This document shows positions 45,995-55,207 of a stretch of DNA of 64,000 nucleotides, in pieces. Within the stretch, counting starts at the first letter, position 1. Each line of letters begins with the position of its first letter. The notes beneath the pieces are model-generated. The model did no database searches. It was not told where the DNA came from and worked only from the letters and a program-made list of their open reading frames with translations. The position numbers and the translations under genes are program-made. Origin of the DNA: JACCXG01 sp963834305 (GTDB lineage: Bacteria; Acidobacteriota; Vicinamibacteria; Vicinamibacterales; 2-12-FULL-66-21); contig CAWIAX010000003.1 of NCBI GenBank assembly GCA_963834305.1, positions 1,612,001-1,676,000 on the forward strand, read 5' to 3'.

Positions 45995-48187
45995 CTATTC
46001 CGCGATCCGCAGCATCGTCGTGCGGATGATCTGCGAGCTCCCCTGCGTAACGACCGCGCGCAACTCGTAGGTGCCGGCGGGAAGCTGCGTGATGGGCAGG
46101 CGGCCGAGGAACGGGACGCGGCCGGACGGCTCCGGGCGCGGCGAAGGCAGCGGCAGGCGCGCCACCAGCTTGCCGTTCTCGAGCAGCTCGAGGGTCGCGG
46201 CGGGCGCCGGGCCGTTCGGCGCCGGGTAGACGGCGAAGTAGAACCCGGCTTCCTTGGCGGCCTTGCTGACCGGTCCGCCCAGGCTCGGGAAGACCACGAC
46301 GTCGTTGACGAGCAGCGGGTTGTCGGCGCGCCGGTCCTTTTCGGGCACCTTCTCGCCGCGCTTGACGAGGACCAGGCTGCTGACGCGCAGCGCGCCGGCA
46401 TCCAGCTTCGGCACCTCCACGGTAGAGAAGCGGACGCTCGTCTTGCCGGAGAGGGCGTCGTGGACGGCGGATTCCATCGTGTACACCCCCGGCGGCAGCT
46501 CGGATTCCCGGTAGAAGATGATCTCGCCGCGCTTCGCCCCCTCGATCTCGTCGAGTGCGCCCTTGACCTCGTAGTGCTGGCTCAGCTTTCGTACTACCGA
46601 ATCGTCCGCGTCCACGAAGCGCACGAGCACGGTGAAGTCCGAGGAATACGTCTGGCCGTCAGCGGCGGGCTGGAACGTGAGCGGCGCGGTGGAGAACTCC
46701 ACGACCACGGGGACGAGGCCCGGGCGCCCGCGCTCGGGGAAGAGCAGGGCAGCCGCCCGGACCGGGAACGCGTTCGGCACCGGGACGCGATCGAACGCGG
46801 ACAGCGCCGGCGCTTCCCAGGCGTTCACCGCCACCCCGCCGGGGTTCCTCACGGCGAAATAGCCCTTGCGCGCGGCGACCGTGACGCCCGGGCGCTTCAC
46901 CTTGACTTCGATCGCGCGGAACTCGCCGTCGTAACTGTCGTCGAGCGGGGTGTAGCCGAGCAGGTAGTAGTTCCGCAGGTCCTCGTCGATGCGCGCGAAC
47001 GCCGGCCGCAGGTTGTTGGTGTTGCTGAAGAGCAGCCCGCCCGTGTCCCGCGCCAGCTGGGCGAGGACCATCTGCGGGTCGCTGCGCATGACGTCGGCGT
47101 TCGACTCGAGCGTCCGCGTATACGGCGAGCCGCCCGCGTCGGCCGCATAGCCCGTGTTGATGCCGAAGCCGGCCGCCTGATTGAGCTGATCCCGGATGCG
47201 GGCCTGGTCGCTTTCGGCCCGCAGCCCCCCGGCGTCGATGGTGTAGATGCTGACGTTGGCACGGTTGGCCGCGTCCATCACGCCGAGGAACAGCCGGTGC
47301 ACCGCGGTGGGCACGGCGATCCCTTCGGAGAACAGGACCAGGCTTTTCCTGCCGGGCAGTCGGCCCAGCGTGTTGACGATCGCGAACAGGGCATCGGTGG
47401 CGATGTAGCCCTGCTGGTCCTGTTCCATGCTGTCGAAGGTCTCGAGCATCCGGGACTGCATCTGCGCGAGGATGGCGTCGCCCGGAGCTCCCCCGATCGC
47501 GGCCGAGGCGCCCGGGCCTCCCGCCGCCTCCGCCGCGGCCGCGGCCGCCCCGGCGAGGGCCGCCTGTTGATCGGCGTCGGTGCGCCGCTGCCGGCGTTCC
47601 GGGCTGTGGAAGCCGGGGGCGTTCCCGCTCTCGAGCCGCGCGAGCGCCTGGCGGACGGCATATCCGCTGCGGGTGAAGGGGACCAGTGGCGCCAGCGTGA
47701 GATCGATGCCAAAGATGCCGACATAATTCGCCGTTTCCGCCGCGTCGCCGACGTAACTGCCGGCGGCCCTGAGCGCCCGCCGCCGGCCTTCAGGGCTGAG
47801 ACTGTGAAACACCAGTGCCGTCACGCCTGGCCCGACGCTGACCGGCGCCGCCGGGCCGGGGGCGGGCGGCGCGCCCGGCCGGGCAGCGCCGGCATCCGGC
47901 GGCGCCGCGTCCGGCGCCGCGGCGAGCTGCCCGTGGAACACCGGCGTGAACGAGCCGATCTGCTGCGCCACGCCGTCCTCGAGAATCTCGAAGTCGGCCT
48001 CGGTCAGATCGCGCACCGGATCGCCGCGCCTGTCCCGGACGACCACGTCCACGAGGACCGCCCGCACGCCTTCCTTCAGGACCCCGGCGGCGCGTTGAGG
48101 GGTGGGCGGCTGCTGCGCGTGGCCCAGCGGTGAGGCGAGCGCCAGGAGCAGGGTGAGGACAGCCGGGCGGGCGTTGAACACTGGCAT
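45995..48187 (-). CDS. VWFA-related acidobacterial protein, paralogue
   Basis: 730 residues from the ATG at 48187 (signal peptide VLTLLLALASPLGHAQ). The VWFA-related core has VLVDVVVRDRRGDPVRDLTE, DFEILEDGVAQQIGSF, LPGRKSLVLFSEGIAVPTAV, ANRANVSIYTIDAGGLRAES and LRNYYLLGYTPLDD. The C-terminal half matches that of the neighbour (LPAGTYELRAVVTQGSSQII). An Ala/Pro/Gly-rich low-complexity stretch (about 85-125) is specific to this copy. Upstream in the same frame the reading frame stays open into the TPR gene region, but that part is not coding. It lies 35 bases after the TPR gene and is probably co-transcribed with it. Confidence 0.9.
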   Translation of the reverse strand: MPVFNARPAVLTLLLALASPLGHAQQPPTPQRAAGVLKEGVRAVLVDVVVRDRRGDPVRDLTEADFEILEDGVAQQIGSFTPVFHGQLAAAPDAAPPDAGAARPGAPPAPGPAAPVSVGPGVTALVFHSLSPEGRRRALRAAGSYVGDAAETANYVGIFGIDLTLAPLVPFTRSGYAVRQALARLESGNAPGFHSPERRQRRTDADQQAALAGAAAAAAEAAGGPGASAAIGGAPGDAILAQMQSRMLETFDSMEQDQQGYIATDALFAIVNTLGRLPGRKSLVLFSEGIAVPTAVHRLFLGVMDAANRANVSIYTIDAGGLRAESDQARIRDQLNQAAGFGINTGYAADAGGSPYTRTLESNADVMRSDPQMVLAQLARDTGGLLFSNTNNLRPAFARIDEDLRNYYLLGYTPLDDSYDGEFRAIEVKVKRPGVTVAARKGYFAVRNPGGVAVNAWEAPALSAFDRVPVPNAFPVRAAALLFPERGRPGLVPVVVEFSTAPLTFQPAADGQTYSSDFTVLVRFVDADDSVVRKLSQHYEVKGALDEIEGAKRGEIIFYRESELPPGVYTMESAVHDALSGKTSVRFSTVEVPKLDAGALRVSSLVLVKRGEKVPEKDRRADNPLLVNDVVVFPSLGGPVSKAAKEAGFYFAVYPAPNGPAPAATLELLENGKLVARLPLPSPRPEPSGRVPFLGRLPITQLPAGTYELRAVVTQGSSQIIRTTMLRIAE

Positions 48188-48222
48188 GGCTGATCGCCTG
48201 ACTCCTGAAGGAGAAGTGGACG

Positions 48223-49473
48223 CTACTTCTCGATGTGGCCGCCGACCGACTGAGCGCCGCTGCGCTGCGTGCGCGACTGCCGATCGAGCCGGGTGAACTC
48301 GTTGCGGGCGCGCGTCGCCTCGTCCAGCTTCCCCGCGCGCTGATAGGCGCGGGCGAGCGTGAAGTGCAGGCCCGGGCTGTCGGGGGCGAGCTTGAGGCCC
48401 GCCTGCAGCTCGCGGATCGCGCCGTCGACGTCGCCGGTCTCGAGCAGGGCCTGGCCGAGCGCCTTGCGGCCCGGGAAGGCATTCGGTGCCGCTGCCACCG
48501 CCTGCTGTGCCCAGGGCAGCGCCGCCTTCGGCTCGCCGCGCTTCAGGTACTCGAAGGCGATCTGCATCTGCGACCAGGGATGGCCGGGCTGGACCTCGAG
48601 CTCGCGCTTGAACTCGTCGATCGCCTTGTCGGGGTGCTCCTGCAGCAGGTGCACGCCGTAGGCGTAGTGCACGTTCGGCGTTTCCGGGTAGCGCGCGGCG
48701 AGCGCCTCGAACGCGGTGCCCGCCCCGGCGGTGTTGCGCGTGGCCATCATGTAGCTCGCGCGACCGGCCATCAGGATCATCTCGCGGCGGTCCGGCGGCA
48801 GCTCGATCGGCAGCATCGGCATGCGCAGCGTGGCGATGCCCATCGCCTCGATCACGCGCGGGTTGTCGTTGCCCGCGCTCGCGAACTCGCCCATCGTTTC
48901 GAGCGCCTGCTCGTATTGTTCGCTGCGCGTCATCAGCACCGCGGCGTGATAGCGGGCCACGTCGCCGAGCTCGGGCGCGTCGCCAACGCCGAGCACGCGG
49001 GAGCGCAGCAGGTGCTGCAGCGCGCGGTCGTACTCCTTCAGGCCGAACTCGCACAGGCCGAGGAAGGCGTGCGCGGCGCCGTTTTCTGGTGCCAGCCGCA
49101 GCACCTGGCGGAAGGCCGCCCGGCATGACGTGAAGTTGTCCAGCGAGTAATACGAGGTGCCCTGGTACCAGTGGCCCTCGACGTAGTCCGGCTTGAGCTT
49201 CACCGCCTTCGCGTACAGCCCGATGGCCTCTTCCCACCGCTCGGCCAGCCGCGCCGCCTGCGCCTCTTTCACCAGCTTGTCGAACGCCGCCCCGGAGCCC
49301 GCCCCTGGCCGCTCCGGCCTGGAGGCCGGAGCCGGCGTCTTTGCCGGGGCCTGTGCCGCCGGGGCCGGCTGTGCCGCACTGGATCCGGCCGCGATCGCCA
49401 GGCAGATGGCGGCGATCACGGCCGTTGGCCCTTTGCCCTTAGCCCTTAGCCCTTTCCCCTTGGGAGTTCTCAT
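48223..49473 (-). CDS. tetratricopeptide repeat protein with repeat-derived N-terminus
   Basis: 416 residues with several TPR motifs (EEAIGLYAKAVKLKPDYVEG, AAFRQVLRLAPENGAAHAFL, GAIRELQAGLKLAPDSPGLH). The signal peptide AVIAAICLAIAAGSSAAQ is preceded by TPKGKGLRAKGKG, which is encoded by a heptanucleotide array (49429-49463); the array has thus become the basic n-region of the signal peptide. A Pro/Ala linker (about 35-60) follows. The ATG at 49473 overlaps the stop of the upstream TPR gene (ATGA). It is part of a likely transcript with a second TPR protein and two VWFA proteins. Confidence 0.88.
   Translation of the reverse strand: MRTPKGKGLRAKGKGPTAVIAAICLAIAAGSSAAQPAPAAQAPAKTPAPASRPERPGAGSGAAFDKLVKEAQAARLAERWEEAIGLYAKAVKLKPDYVEGHWYQGTSYYSLDNFTSCRAAFRQVLRLAPENGAAHAFLGLCEFGLKEYDRALQHLLRSRVLGVGDAPELGDVARYHAAVLMTRSEQYEQALETMGEFASAGNDNPRVIEAMGIATLRMPMLPIELPPDRREMILMAGRASYMMATRNTAGAGTAFEALAARYPETPNVHYAYGVHLLQEHPDKAIDEFKRELEVQPGHPWSQMQIAFEYLKRGEPKAALPWAQQAVAAAPNAFPGRKALGQALLETGDVDGAIRELQAGLKLAPDSPGLHFTLARAYQRAGKLDEATRARNEFTRLDRQSRTQRSGAQSVGGHIEK
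49429..49463. repeat. heptanucleotide array inside the start of a TPR gene
   Basis: Read on the minus strand: AAGGGGA, AAGGGCT, AAGGGCT, AAGGGCA, AAGGGCC. The array lies within codons 4-15 of the TPR gene at 48223 and belongs to the same sequence family as 27241-27310 and 57681-57764. Confidence 0.9.
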
Positions 49474-50591
49474 CTGTCCCCCCGCTGCTTCGCCTGCGCC
49501 TCGGCGTTCAGGCGATCGACGATCTCGCGCTCGCGCCGCGCGTCTTCCGTCCGCTTCAGCCGGTTGTAGCCGGTGGCGAGCTGCACGTGCACGTCGACCT
49601 GGTCGGGGGCATCCTTAACAATCGCTTCCAGCATCGTCACCGCTTCTTCCGTCCGGCCGGTCTGCAGCCGGAGACTGGCCAGCAGCTTCCGCGCGGTCAG
49701 GTCGTTCGGGCGGATGGTGGTCGCGCGCTCGAGATAGGTCGAGGCCTCGTCGAAGCGCTGCACTCCCTTGCGCATGTTGCCGAGCTGCAGGTTGGCCTCG
49801 AAGTCGTTGATGTTCTGCGCCAGCTCGCGGCGGAAGGCCTTCTCCGCCGACTCCTGTTCGCCGAGGGCAAGCAGCGACCGGCCATAGAGCGTCTGCACCG
49901 TCGGCAGCTGCGGGTTGAGCTGGACGGCGCGCTCGAGCTCCGCCTTCGCGCCGGGATAGTCGTGCCGGCCGAGCAGCGCCATGCCCATCAGCAGGCGCGC
50001 TTCCGCGGAATCGCCGGCGCCGAACACGCGGTCCACGTACTGCTGCCCCTCGGTCGTGTTGCCGGTGTGCAGGAGCGCCGTGCCGAGCAGGTAGGCATAG
50101 GCCAGGTCGTTGCCGAACAGCGCCTCGCGCGGCTTCAGCAGCGCGATGAGGTCGTCGTCTTGTCCGGTCTGGAGGTAGCAATCCGCCAGCAGCAGGTAGG
50201 CATTCCGCGCCTGCGGGTCCGAGGCGAGCACGCGCTTCAGCTGCGGGATGGCTTCGCCCGGCCGCGCCGATTTGTAATACGCCAGCGCCAGGTTCAGCCG
50301 CACGGCCTGGCTCGTCGGGTCGGCCTTCAGCGCCGCCAGATACTGCGCAATCGCATCGTCGTACTGCCCGAGCCGGACGTAGGCCGCGCCGAGGTTTGAC
50401 AGGGCGTCGGGCTGGCCGGGGCTGATTGCCAGCGCCGCCTTATAGGTGTCGATGGCCCCGAGCACGTCCCCCGCCTGGTGCAGCTCGAGCGCGCGCGCGA
50501 ACAGGCTGTCGTAGTCCTGGGCAGCGGGCGCCTGGGCGTAGGCCGGCCCGGCGGCCAGGAGCACGGGAAGGACGAAGAGAAAGGGGCGCAT
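49470..50591 (-). CDS. tetratricopeptide repeat protein
   Basis: 373 residues with signal peptide MRPFLFVLPVLLAAGPAYAQ and about nine TPR units spanning the mature protein, for example GAIDTYKAALAISPGQPDAL, DDAIAQYLAALKADPTSQAV and AKAELERAVQLNPQLPTVQT. It is an exported all-TPR scaffold. It is first of four apparently linked genes (two TPR, two VWFA) that follow the TonB receptor, from which it is separated by an intrinsic terminator. Its stop overlaps the next start by ATGA. Confidence 0.92.
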   Translation of the reverse strand: MRPFLFVLPVLLAAGPAYAQAPAAQDYDSLFARALELHQAGDVLGAIDTYKAALAISPGQPDALSNLGAAYVRLGQYDDAIAQYLAALKADPTSQAVRLNLALAYYKSARPGEAIPQLKRVLASDPQARNAYLLLADCYLQTGQDDDLIALLKPREALFGNDLAYAYLLGTALLHTGNTTEGQQYVDRVFGAGDSAEARLLMGMALLGRHDYPGAKAELERAVQLNPQLPTVQTLYGRSLLALGEQESAEKAFRRELAQNINDFEANLQLGNMRKGVQRFDEASTYLERATTIRPNDLTARKLLASLRLQTGRTEEAVTMLEAIVKDAPDQVDVHVQLATGYNRLKRTEDARREREIVDRLNAEAQAKQRGDR

Positions 50592-50632
50592 CGGGACCCT
50601 TCAATTCTATCGGCAGCCCTTCGGAGGGGGGT

Positions 50633-50671
50633 AAAAAACGAAGGGGGAGAGCTCCGTAGAGCTCTCCCCCT
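50633..50671 (-). terminator. intrinsic terminator after the TonB receptor gene
   Basis: A perfect 13-base stem, AGGGGGAGAGCTC / GAGCTCTCCCCCT, with a CGTA loop (50642-50671), is followed on the minus strand by a six-T run (50633-50638). It lies 22 bases beyond the receptor stop, a textbook rho-independent terminator. Confidence 0.85.
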
Positions 50672-50693
50672 CGACTGGCCCGGAGCGGCCGGA

Positions 50694-53600
50694 CTAGAAG
50701 TAGTACTTCAGGACGAACTCGATCACCCGGTGCCCGCGCTTCAGGTTGATCTTGCCGAAGTTGTCCTTGGTCTGCTGGGTGTAGTCGAACCCGCCGGTCG
50801 GGTCGCACACGTCGTTGGCGATGCCGCCGGCGCCGTTCGGCAGCCCGCTCACCGTCCGGCGGCACGTGGTCTCGAGCTGGAGGTTGATGTCGTTGCCGAT
50901 GTTGGTGTTGGCGAACGCCTGGTTGAACAGGTTGAAGAACCCGACCCGGAACTGCAGCTTCTGTTCGCCGCTCAGCGCGAAGTTCTTGAAGAGCGTGAGG
51001 TCGTGGTTGAACCGCGTCGGCGTCCGGATGTTGTACGGCGGGATGAGGTCGCCGTTCGAGCCGAACTCCGGCACCGCGATGCAGTTGATGTCGAGCAGCT
51101 TGTCGCCCACCCCCGTGCCGCTGAGGCGCGGGTCGCAGGTGTAGACCGGCGTCAGCGCGTTGCCGGCGCTGTTGCTCGGGCCGACGACGTCGGCGGTGCC
51201 GAAGTAGGCGGTGGCCACCCCTCCGCTGCCCGCGGCGCCGCTGAAGGTCGGCCGGATCGGGATGCCGCTCGCCATCGAGGAGATGCCCGACAGCTGCCAG
51301 CCGTTCAGCACGCCACGTCCGAGCCAGTTGTCCATGGCCCCTCTGGCACCGTCCGGCAGGAAGGCGTTCCACGACACGTTGAGGACGTGCGTGCGATCCG
51401 TGGACAGGACGCCGTAGGTGCGCATCGGGTCGTAGGGGTCGATCACCGAATATTCGCCGCCCAGCGTGCCTTCGCTCTTCGCGAGGGTGTAGGCGACGAA
51501 GTACTGCAGGCTGCGGCCGGTCTGCCGGCTGAGCGTGACCTGCATCGAGTCGTACTTGGACTCGCCGTTGAAGTCATACAGCGTCAGGCCGTTGAGCGCG
51601 TTGTAGGGGCGGAACGCCGCCAGGTTGTCGGCGTTGCTGGCCACGGCCACGCGGTTGACCGGCACCGACAGGTCGATGCCGTTGAACGTGCCGCTGCTGA
51701 GGATGCCGAACGGCATGACGTTGCCGTTGCTGCGGCTCACCAGATCGAAGCCGCGCGTGCCGACGTAGCTCGCCTCGACCACCTGGTCGAACGGGATGCG
51801 CCGGGCGAACGACGCGCTGAAGCTGTGCGTCTTGGGGAACGTGAACGAGTTCGGCGTGAGCGAGTTGATGCCGATGCTGCCGATCCGGCTGGCGAGCGTC
51901 GCTTGGCTCAGCGTGTTGTAGTTGAGCCCGACGCCGTTGCCGTAGCCGCTGCCGGCCCAGAAGTCGGTGCCGACCTGATAGGCGTTGGGCGCGAGGCGCA
52001 GCGTGTTGTCGTATTCGACGTTGCCCATGTTGCGGTTGTAGAACAGTCCGTAGCCGCCGCGGAGCACGTTGTTGCCCTCGCCGTCGATGTCCCACGCAGC
52101 GTTGACGCGCGGCAGCGCGAACGGCGAACGGTTTTCGAAGACGCCGGCCGGCGCGCAGCCGGTTTCGACGTAGCAGACGCCGTTGACGCTCTGGAACGTG
52201 CCAGGATCCAGGAAGGAGCCCTTGGTCCGGTCGTAGAGGTCGGGCGTGAAGTAGCCGCCGAGTCCGCCGAGCTCCTCGTTGTTCGTCCAGTAGCCGAAGC
52301 GGACGCCGTACTCCAGCGTGAAGTTGGAGCGCAGCCGCCAGCTGTCCTGCGCGAACGCGTCGTAGTTCCAGTAGCGGAACTCGCCGAAGGGCTGCCCGGG
52401 CGCCGGCCGGCCCGAACGGGCGGTGCCCTGCGTGAACGACCCGATGCTGCCGACCAGCATGTCGGCCGCCGAGTTGCCGGTGCCGGTGTTGTTGTCGGTG
52501 CCGAACCACAGCTGGCCGGCTTCGAGGTTCTGGAAGTTCTGCTGCTTCTGGCCGCGTTCGACCGAGATGCCGAACTTCAGGCCGTGCGACCCGGCCAGCT
52601 TGGTCAGCTTGTTGCTGAACTGCAGCGCGTCGTTGTGGGCGTAGACGTCGTTGCCGGCCGCCCAGAGGTTGCCGACCTGGCCGCTGCCGCCCCAGCCGTG
52701 CAGGATGTCGGTCGGAAGGTACGGGCTGGTGCTCCCGGCCGGGAAGATGCCGTTGAACGTGATGCCGCCCGCCCCCTGCGAGATCAGCGCCGGATCCTTG
52801 AAGCGGTTGTCCAGCGTCAGCCGGCTGTAGCTGACCAGCACTTCGTTGGTCATCGACGGGCTGAGCACCGAGACGACGTTGGCGGCGATACGACTTGCCG
52901 CGGTTCTCGCCGATGTTCGGCGACGGCAGCGCCACGTCCGACGGGCCCCACCACACGCCGCGCGGGCTCTCGGCGGTTTCCCCTTCCTGGGCGATGCGGA
53001 CGTAGGCCTTGGTGCTGTTGCTGATGTTCCAGTCGAACCGCGACTTGAAGTCGAACCGGTCGGTCGGCTCCAGCCGGCTGTAGACATAGTTGTAAAGGTT
53101 GGCAGGATCGTTGTAGTTCGGCAGCGGATACAGGCTGGCGAAGTAGGCGCCGGTGGCGGTCATGTACGGCCGCATGTCGTTGTTCGGCGCCGGCTGCCCG
53201 GCGTTGGGGAAGCCCTGCGGGATGCGCAGCTGCGGGATGCTGTTCAGGTTCGAGCCGCGGTTGGGCAGCAGCTCGCTGAAGTCGCCGCGGCGCATCGCCT
53301 CGGAATAGGTCCGCGAGAAGCGCGACCCCGAGTCCACCTGCTGGAACTGCCCCTCGAGCGCGACGAAGAAGAACAGCCGGTCGCGGTTCTTCGTGTAGCT
53401 GTCGCCGAAGGTGATCGGGCCGCCGATGTTGCCGCCGGGGTACTGATAGGTGCTCTTCGGCTTCGGCGTGCCGGCGATGCTGTTGGATCGATCGTTGGCC
53501 GCGAAGCGGTGGTCGCGCCAGTAGTCGTAGAGCTGGCCGTGGAACTTCGAGCTGCCCGACTTGGTCACGGCGCTGACGTTCATGCCGCCGGTGCCGTATT

Positions 53601-54334
53601 CGGCCGCGAAGTTCGAGCTCTGCACCTTCACTTCCTGCACCATGTCGTTGTTGAGCGACACGATGACGCCGCTGTTGCTGCCGATGTCGATGAGCGACGA
53701 GCCGTCGAGCGACACCGTGTTGCCCGACGAGCGGATCCCGTTCACCGTGTAGCCCTGGGTGTTGTTGCCGCCGCCGCCGAAGCTCACCGACTCCCCCTGG
53801 TTGAACTCGGTGACGACGCCCGGGAGGATGCGCATGAGCTCGAGCGCGCTGCGGCCGATGACCGACAGGTTGTCGATCTGCGCCGCGCGTCAGCACGCCT
53901 TCACGCGCGCCGGTCTGGGTCTGGATGAGTTCCTGCTGCGCCGTGACCGTGACCGTTTCGGTCTGCTGGCCAACGTCGAGGCGGACGTCGATGGCGCGGT
54001 TGTCGTTCGGGCTGAGCGCGATGGCCTTGCGCTCGTAGGTCTTGAAGCCGGACAGCTCCACCTTCAAGTCGTAGGTGCCGGGAAACAGCCCGGCAAAGAG
54101 ATATTGGCCCCGGCCGTCCGCCACCGCCGTCTGGATGGCGGTCGTGCCGGTGTTGGTCAGTGACACGGTTGCGCCGGGCAGCACGGCCCCGGACGAGTCG
54201 AGAATGTTGCCCCGGACGGTGGCCGTCGTCGAACCCTGTCCACGTGCTGTCGTACTCATCAAGACCAAGGTGCACAGCAGCATCGCCGTCCACCCGAGGC
54301 CGCAGCCCCGCCAGTTAGAGCCCGCTCGCAGCAT
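50694..54334 (-). CDS. TonB-dependent receptor, Oar-like, with two frameshifts
   Basis: About 1212 residues once two single-base insertions (53887 and 52890) are ignored. Signal peptide LLCTLVLMSTTARGQ; N-terminal carboxypeptidase-regulatory domain (about 36-118, GNILDSSGAVLPGATVSLTN); TonB-box-like region (VGQQTETVTVTAQQELIQTQ); plug (LELMRILPGVVTEFNQGESV, NGIRSSGNTVSLDGSSLIDI); then a long barrel whose last strand is HRVIEFVLKYYF with terminal Phe. This is the Oar/CarboxypepD_reg type abundant in Acidobacteriota; ligand unknown, no SusD partner present. Start at 54334 with TGAGG upstream. Conservation is uniform across both breaks. It sits downstream of a two-component system on the same strand. 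Confidence 0.9.
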
Positions 54335-54348
54335 AGATTCGCCTCACA

Positions 54349-54378
54349 CGTATCCCAGTGTTAACAAACAGCGTTCAA
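54349..54378 (-). promoter_or_regulatory. candidate promoter of the TonB receptor gene
   Basis: On the minus strand TTGAAC (54373-54378), an 18-base spacer and GATACG (54349-54354) form a plausible but weak sigma-70-type promoter. The spacer contains the palindrome TGTTAACA, a possible site for a regulator such as the one encoded just upstream. Confidence 0.3.
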
Positions 54379-54450
54379 GAGCCTAGGCGGGCCGGGTCGA
54401 GAATTCAAGTGGCTGACGGGGGGGTGGGGGATATGTCGAAAGGCATACTC

Positions 54451-54543
54451 GGGTTCAGGGTTCAGGGTGCAGAGTTCAAGGTTCACGTTCAGGGTTCAGA
54501 GCTTTTCCGAACCCTGCACCCTGCACCTTGCACCTTGAACCCA
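54451..54543. repeat. facing heptanucleotide arrays forming an inverted repeat
   Basis: One arm has TTCAGGG-type units (54454-54512); the other has CCCTGCA and CCTTGAA-type units (54511-54543). The arms are complementary and separated by a few bases (CTTTTCC), so the transcript could fold into a long hairpin. It lies between the response regulator stop (54548) and the TonB receptor start (54334) on the minus strand, and it may limit read-through from one to the other. Confidence 0.75.
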
Positions 54544-54547
54544 TTCA

Positions 54548-55207
54548 TTAACCATCCAGCTGGATGAGGCCCCTCTGCAGGGCCACCGTGACCGCTTCGG
54601 TGCGGTCCACCACGCCGAGCTTGGCCAGGATGCTGCTGACGTGCAGCTTGACCGTCCCTTCGGCGATGTCGAGCGCCGATGCAATCTCGCGGTTGCGCTT
54701 GCCGCCCACGAGCAGCCGCAGGACGTCCCGCTCCCGGCCCGAGAGGTCGGAGCGCGACATCCGGTCCGCCAGCCGCGCCGCGACTTCCGGCTGGATGTGC
54801 CGCCGGCCCGCGGCCGCCTTGCGCATCGCGTCCATCAGTTCCTGCCGCTCGACCGACTTGACCAGGTAGGCCATCGCGCCGGCCTGGAGCGCCGTGTAGA
54901 TCTCCTCGTCGGAGATATAGGTGGACAAGACGATGACCCGCGCGTCGGGGAATTCCCGGCGAATCGCCCGGGTGGTGTCGAGGCCGCTCATGCCCGGCAG
55001 GCGCAGATCCATCAGGATGACGTCGGGCCGATGCTCGCGAAAGAGCGCGATCGCCTGTTCCCCGCTCGAGGCCTCGGCGCAGACCGCCATGTCGGGTTCG
55101 AGGCCGATGACGCTCGCCAGTCCCATGCGGACGAGATAGTGGTCGTCCACCAGCATGATCTTGAGGCGGTCGCTCGTGGCTGGCACGCTCGTGGCGGGAA
55201 CGCTCAT
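54548..55207 (-). CDS. NarL/FixJ-family response regulator
   Basis: 219 residues. Receiver domain (about 14-130) with acidic pocket LVDDHYLV, phospho-acceptor Asp67 in VILMDLRLPGMSG, and the Lys of AYLVKSVERQE; LuxR-type HTH (about 155-215) with LSGRERDVLRLLVGGKRNRE, EGTVKLHVSSILAKL. It binds DNA when phosphorylated. The start at 55207 overlaps the sensor kinase stop (ATGA), so the two are translated as a pair. A short N-terminal ATSVPATS-like repeat precedes the receiver. The TonB receptor downstream on the same strand is a candidate target. Confidence 0.94.
   Translation of the reverse strand: MSVPATSVPATSDRLKIMLVDDHYLVRMGLASVIGLEPDMAVCAEASSGEQAIALFREHRPDVILMDLRLPGMSGLDTTRAIRREFPDARVIVLSTYISDEEIYTALQAGAMAYLVKSVERQELMDAMRKAAAGRRHIQPEVAARLADRMSRSDLSGRERDVLRLLVGGKRNREIASALDIAEGTVKLHVSSILAKLGVVDRTEAVTVALQRGLIQLDG

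Noticed and set aside
48188..49237. Upstream extension of the second VWFA protein through the TPR gene region
   Set aside because: The frame is open but reads the TPR gene out of frame. The signal peptide at 48187 defines the start.
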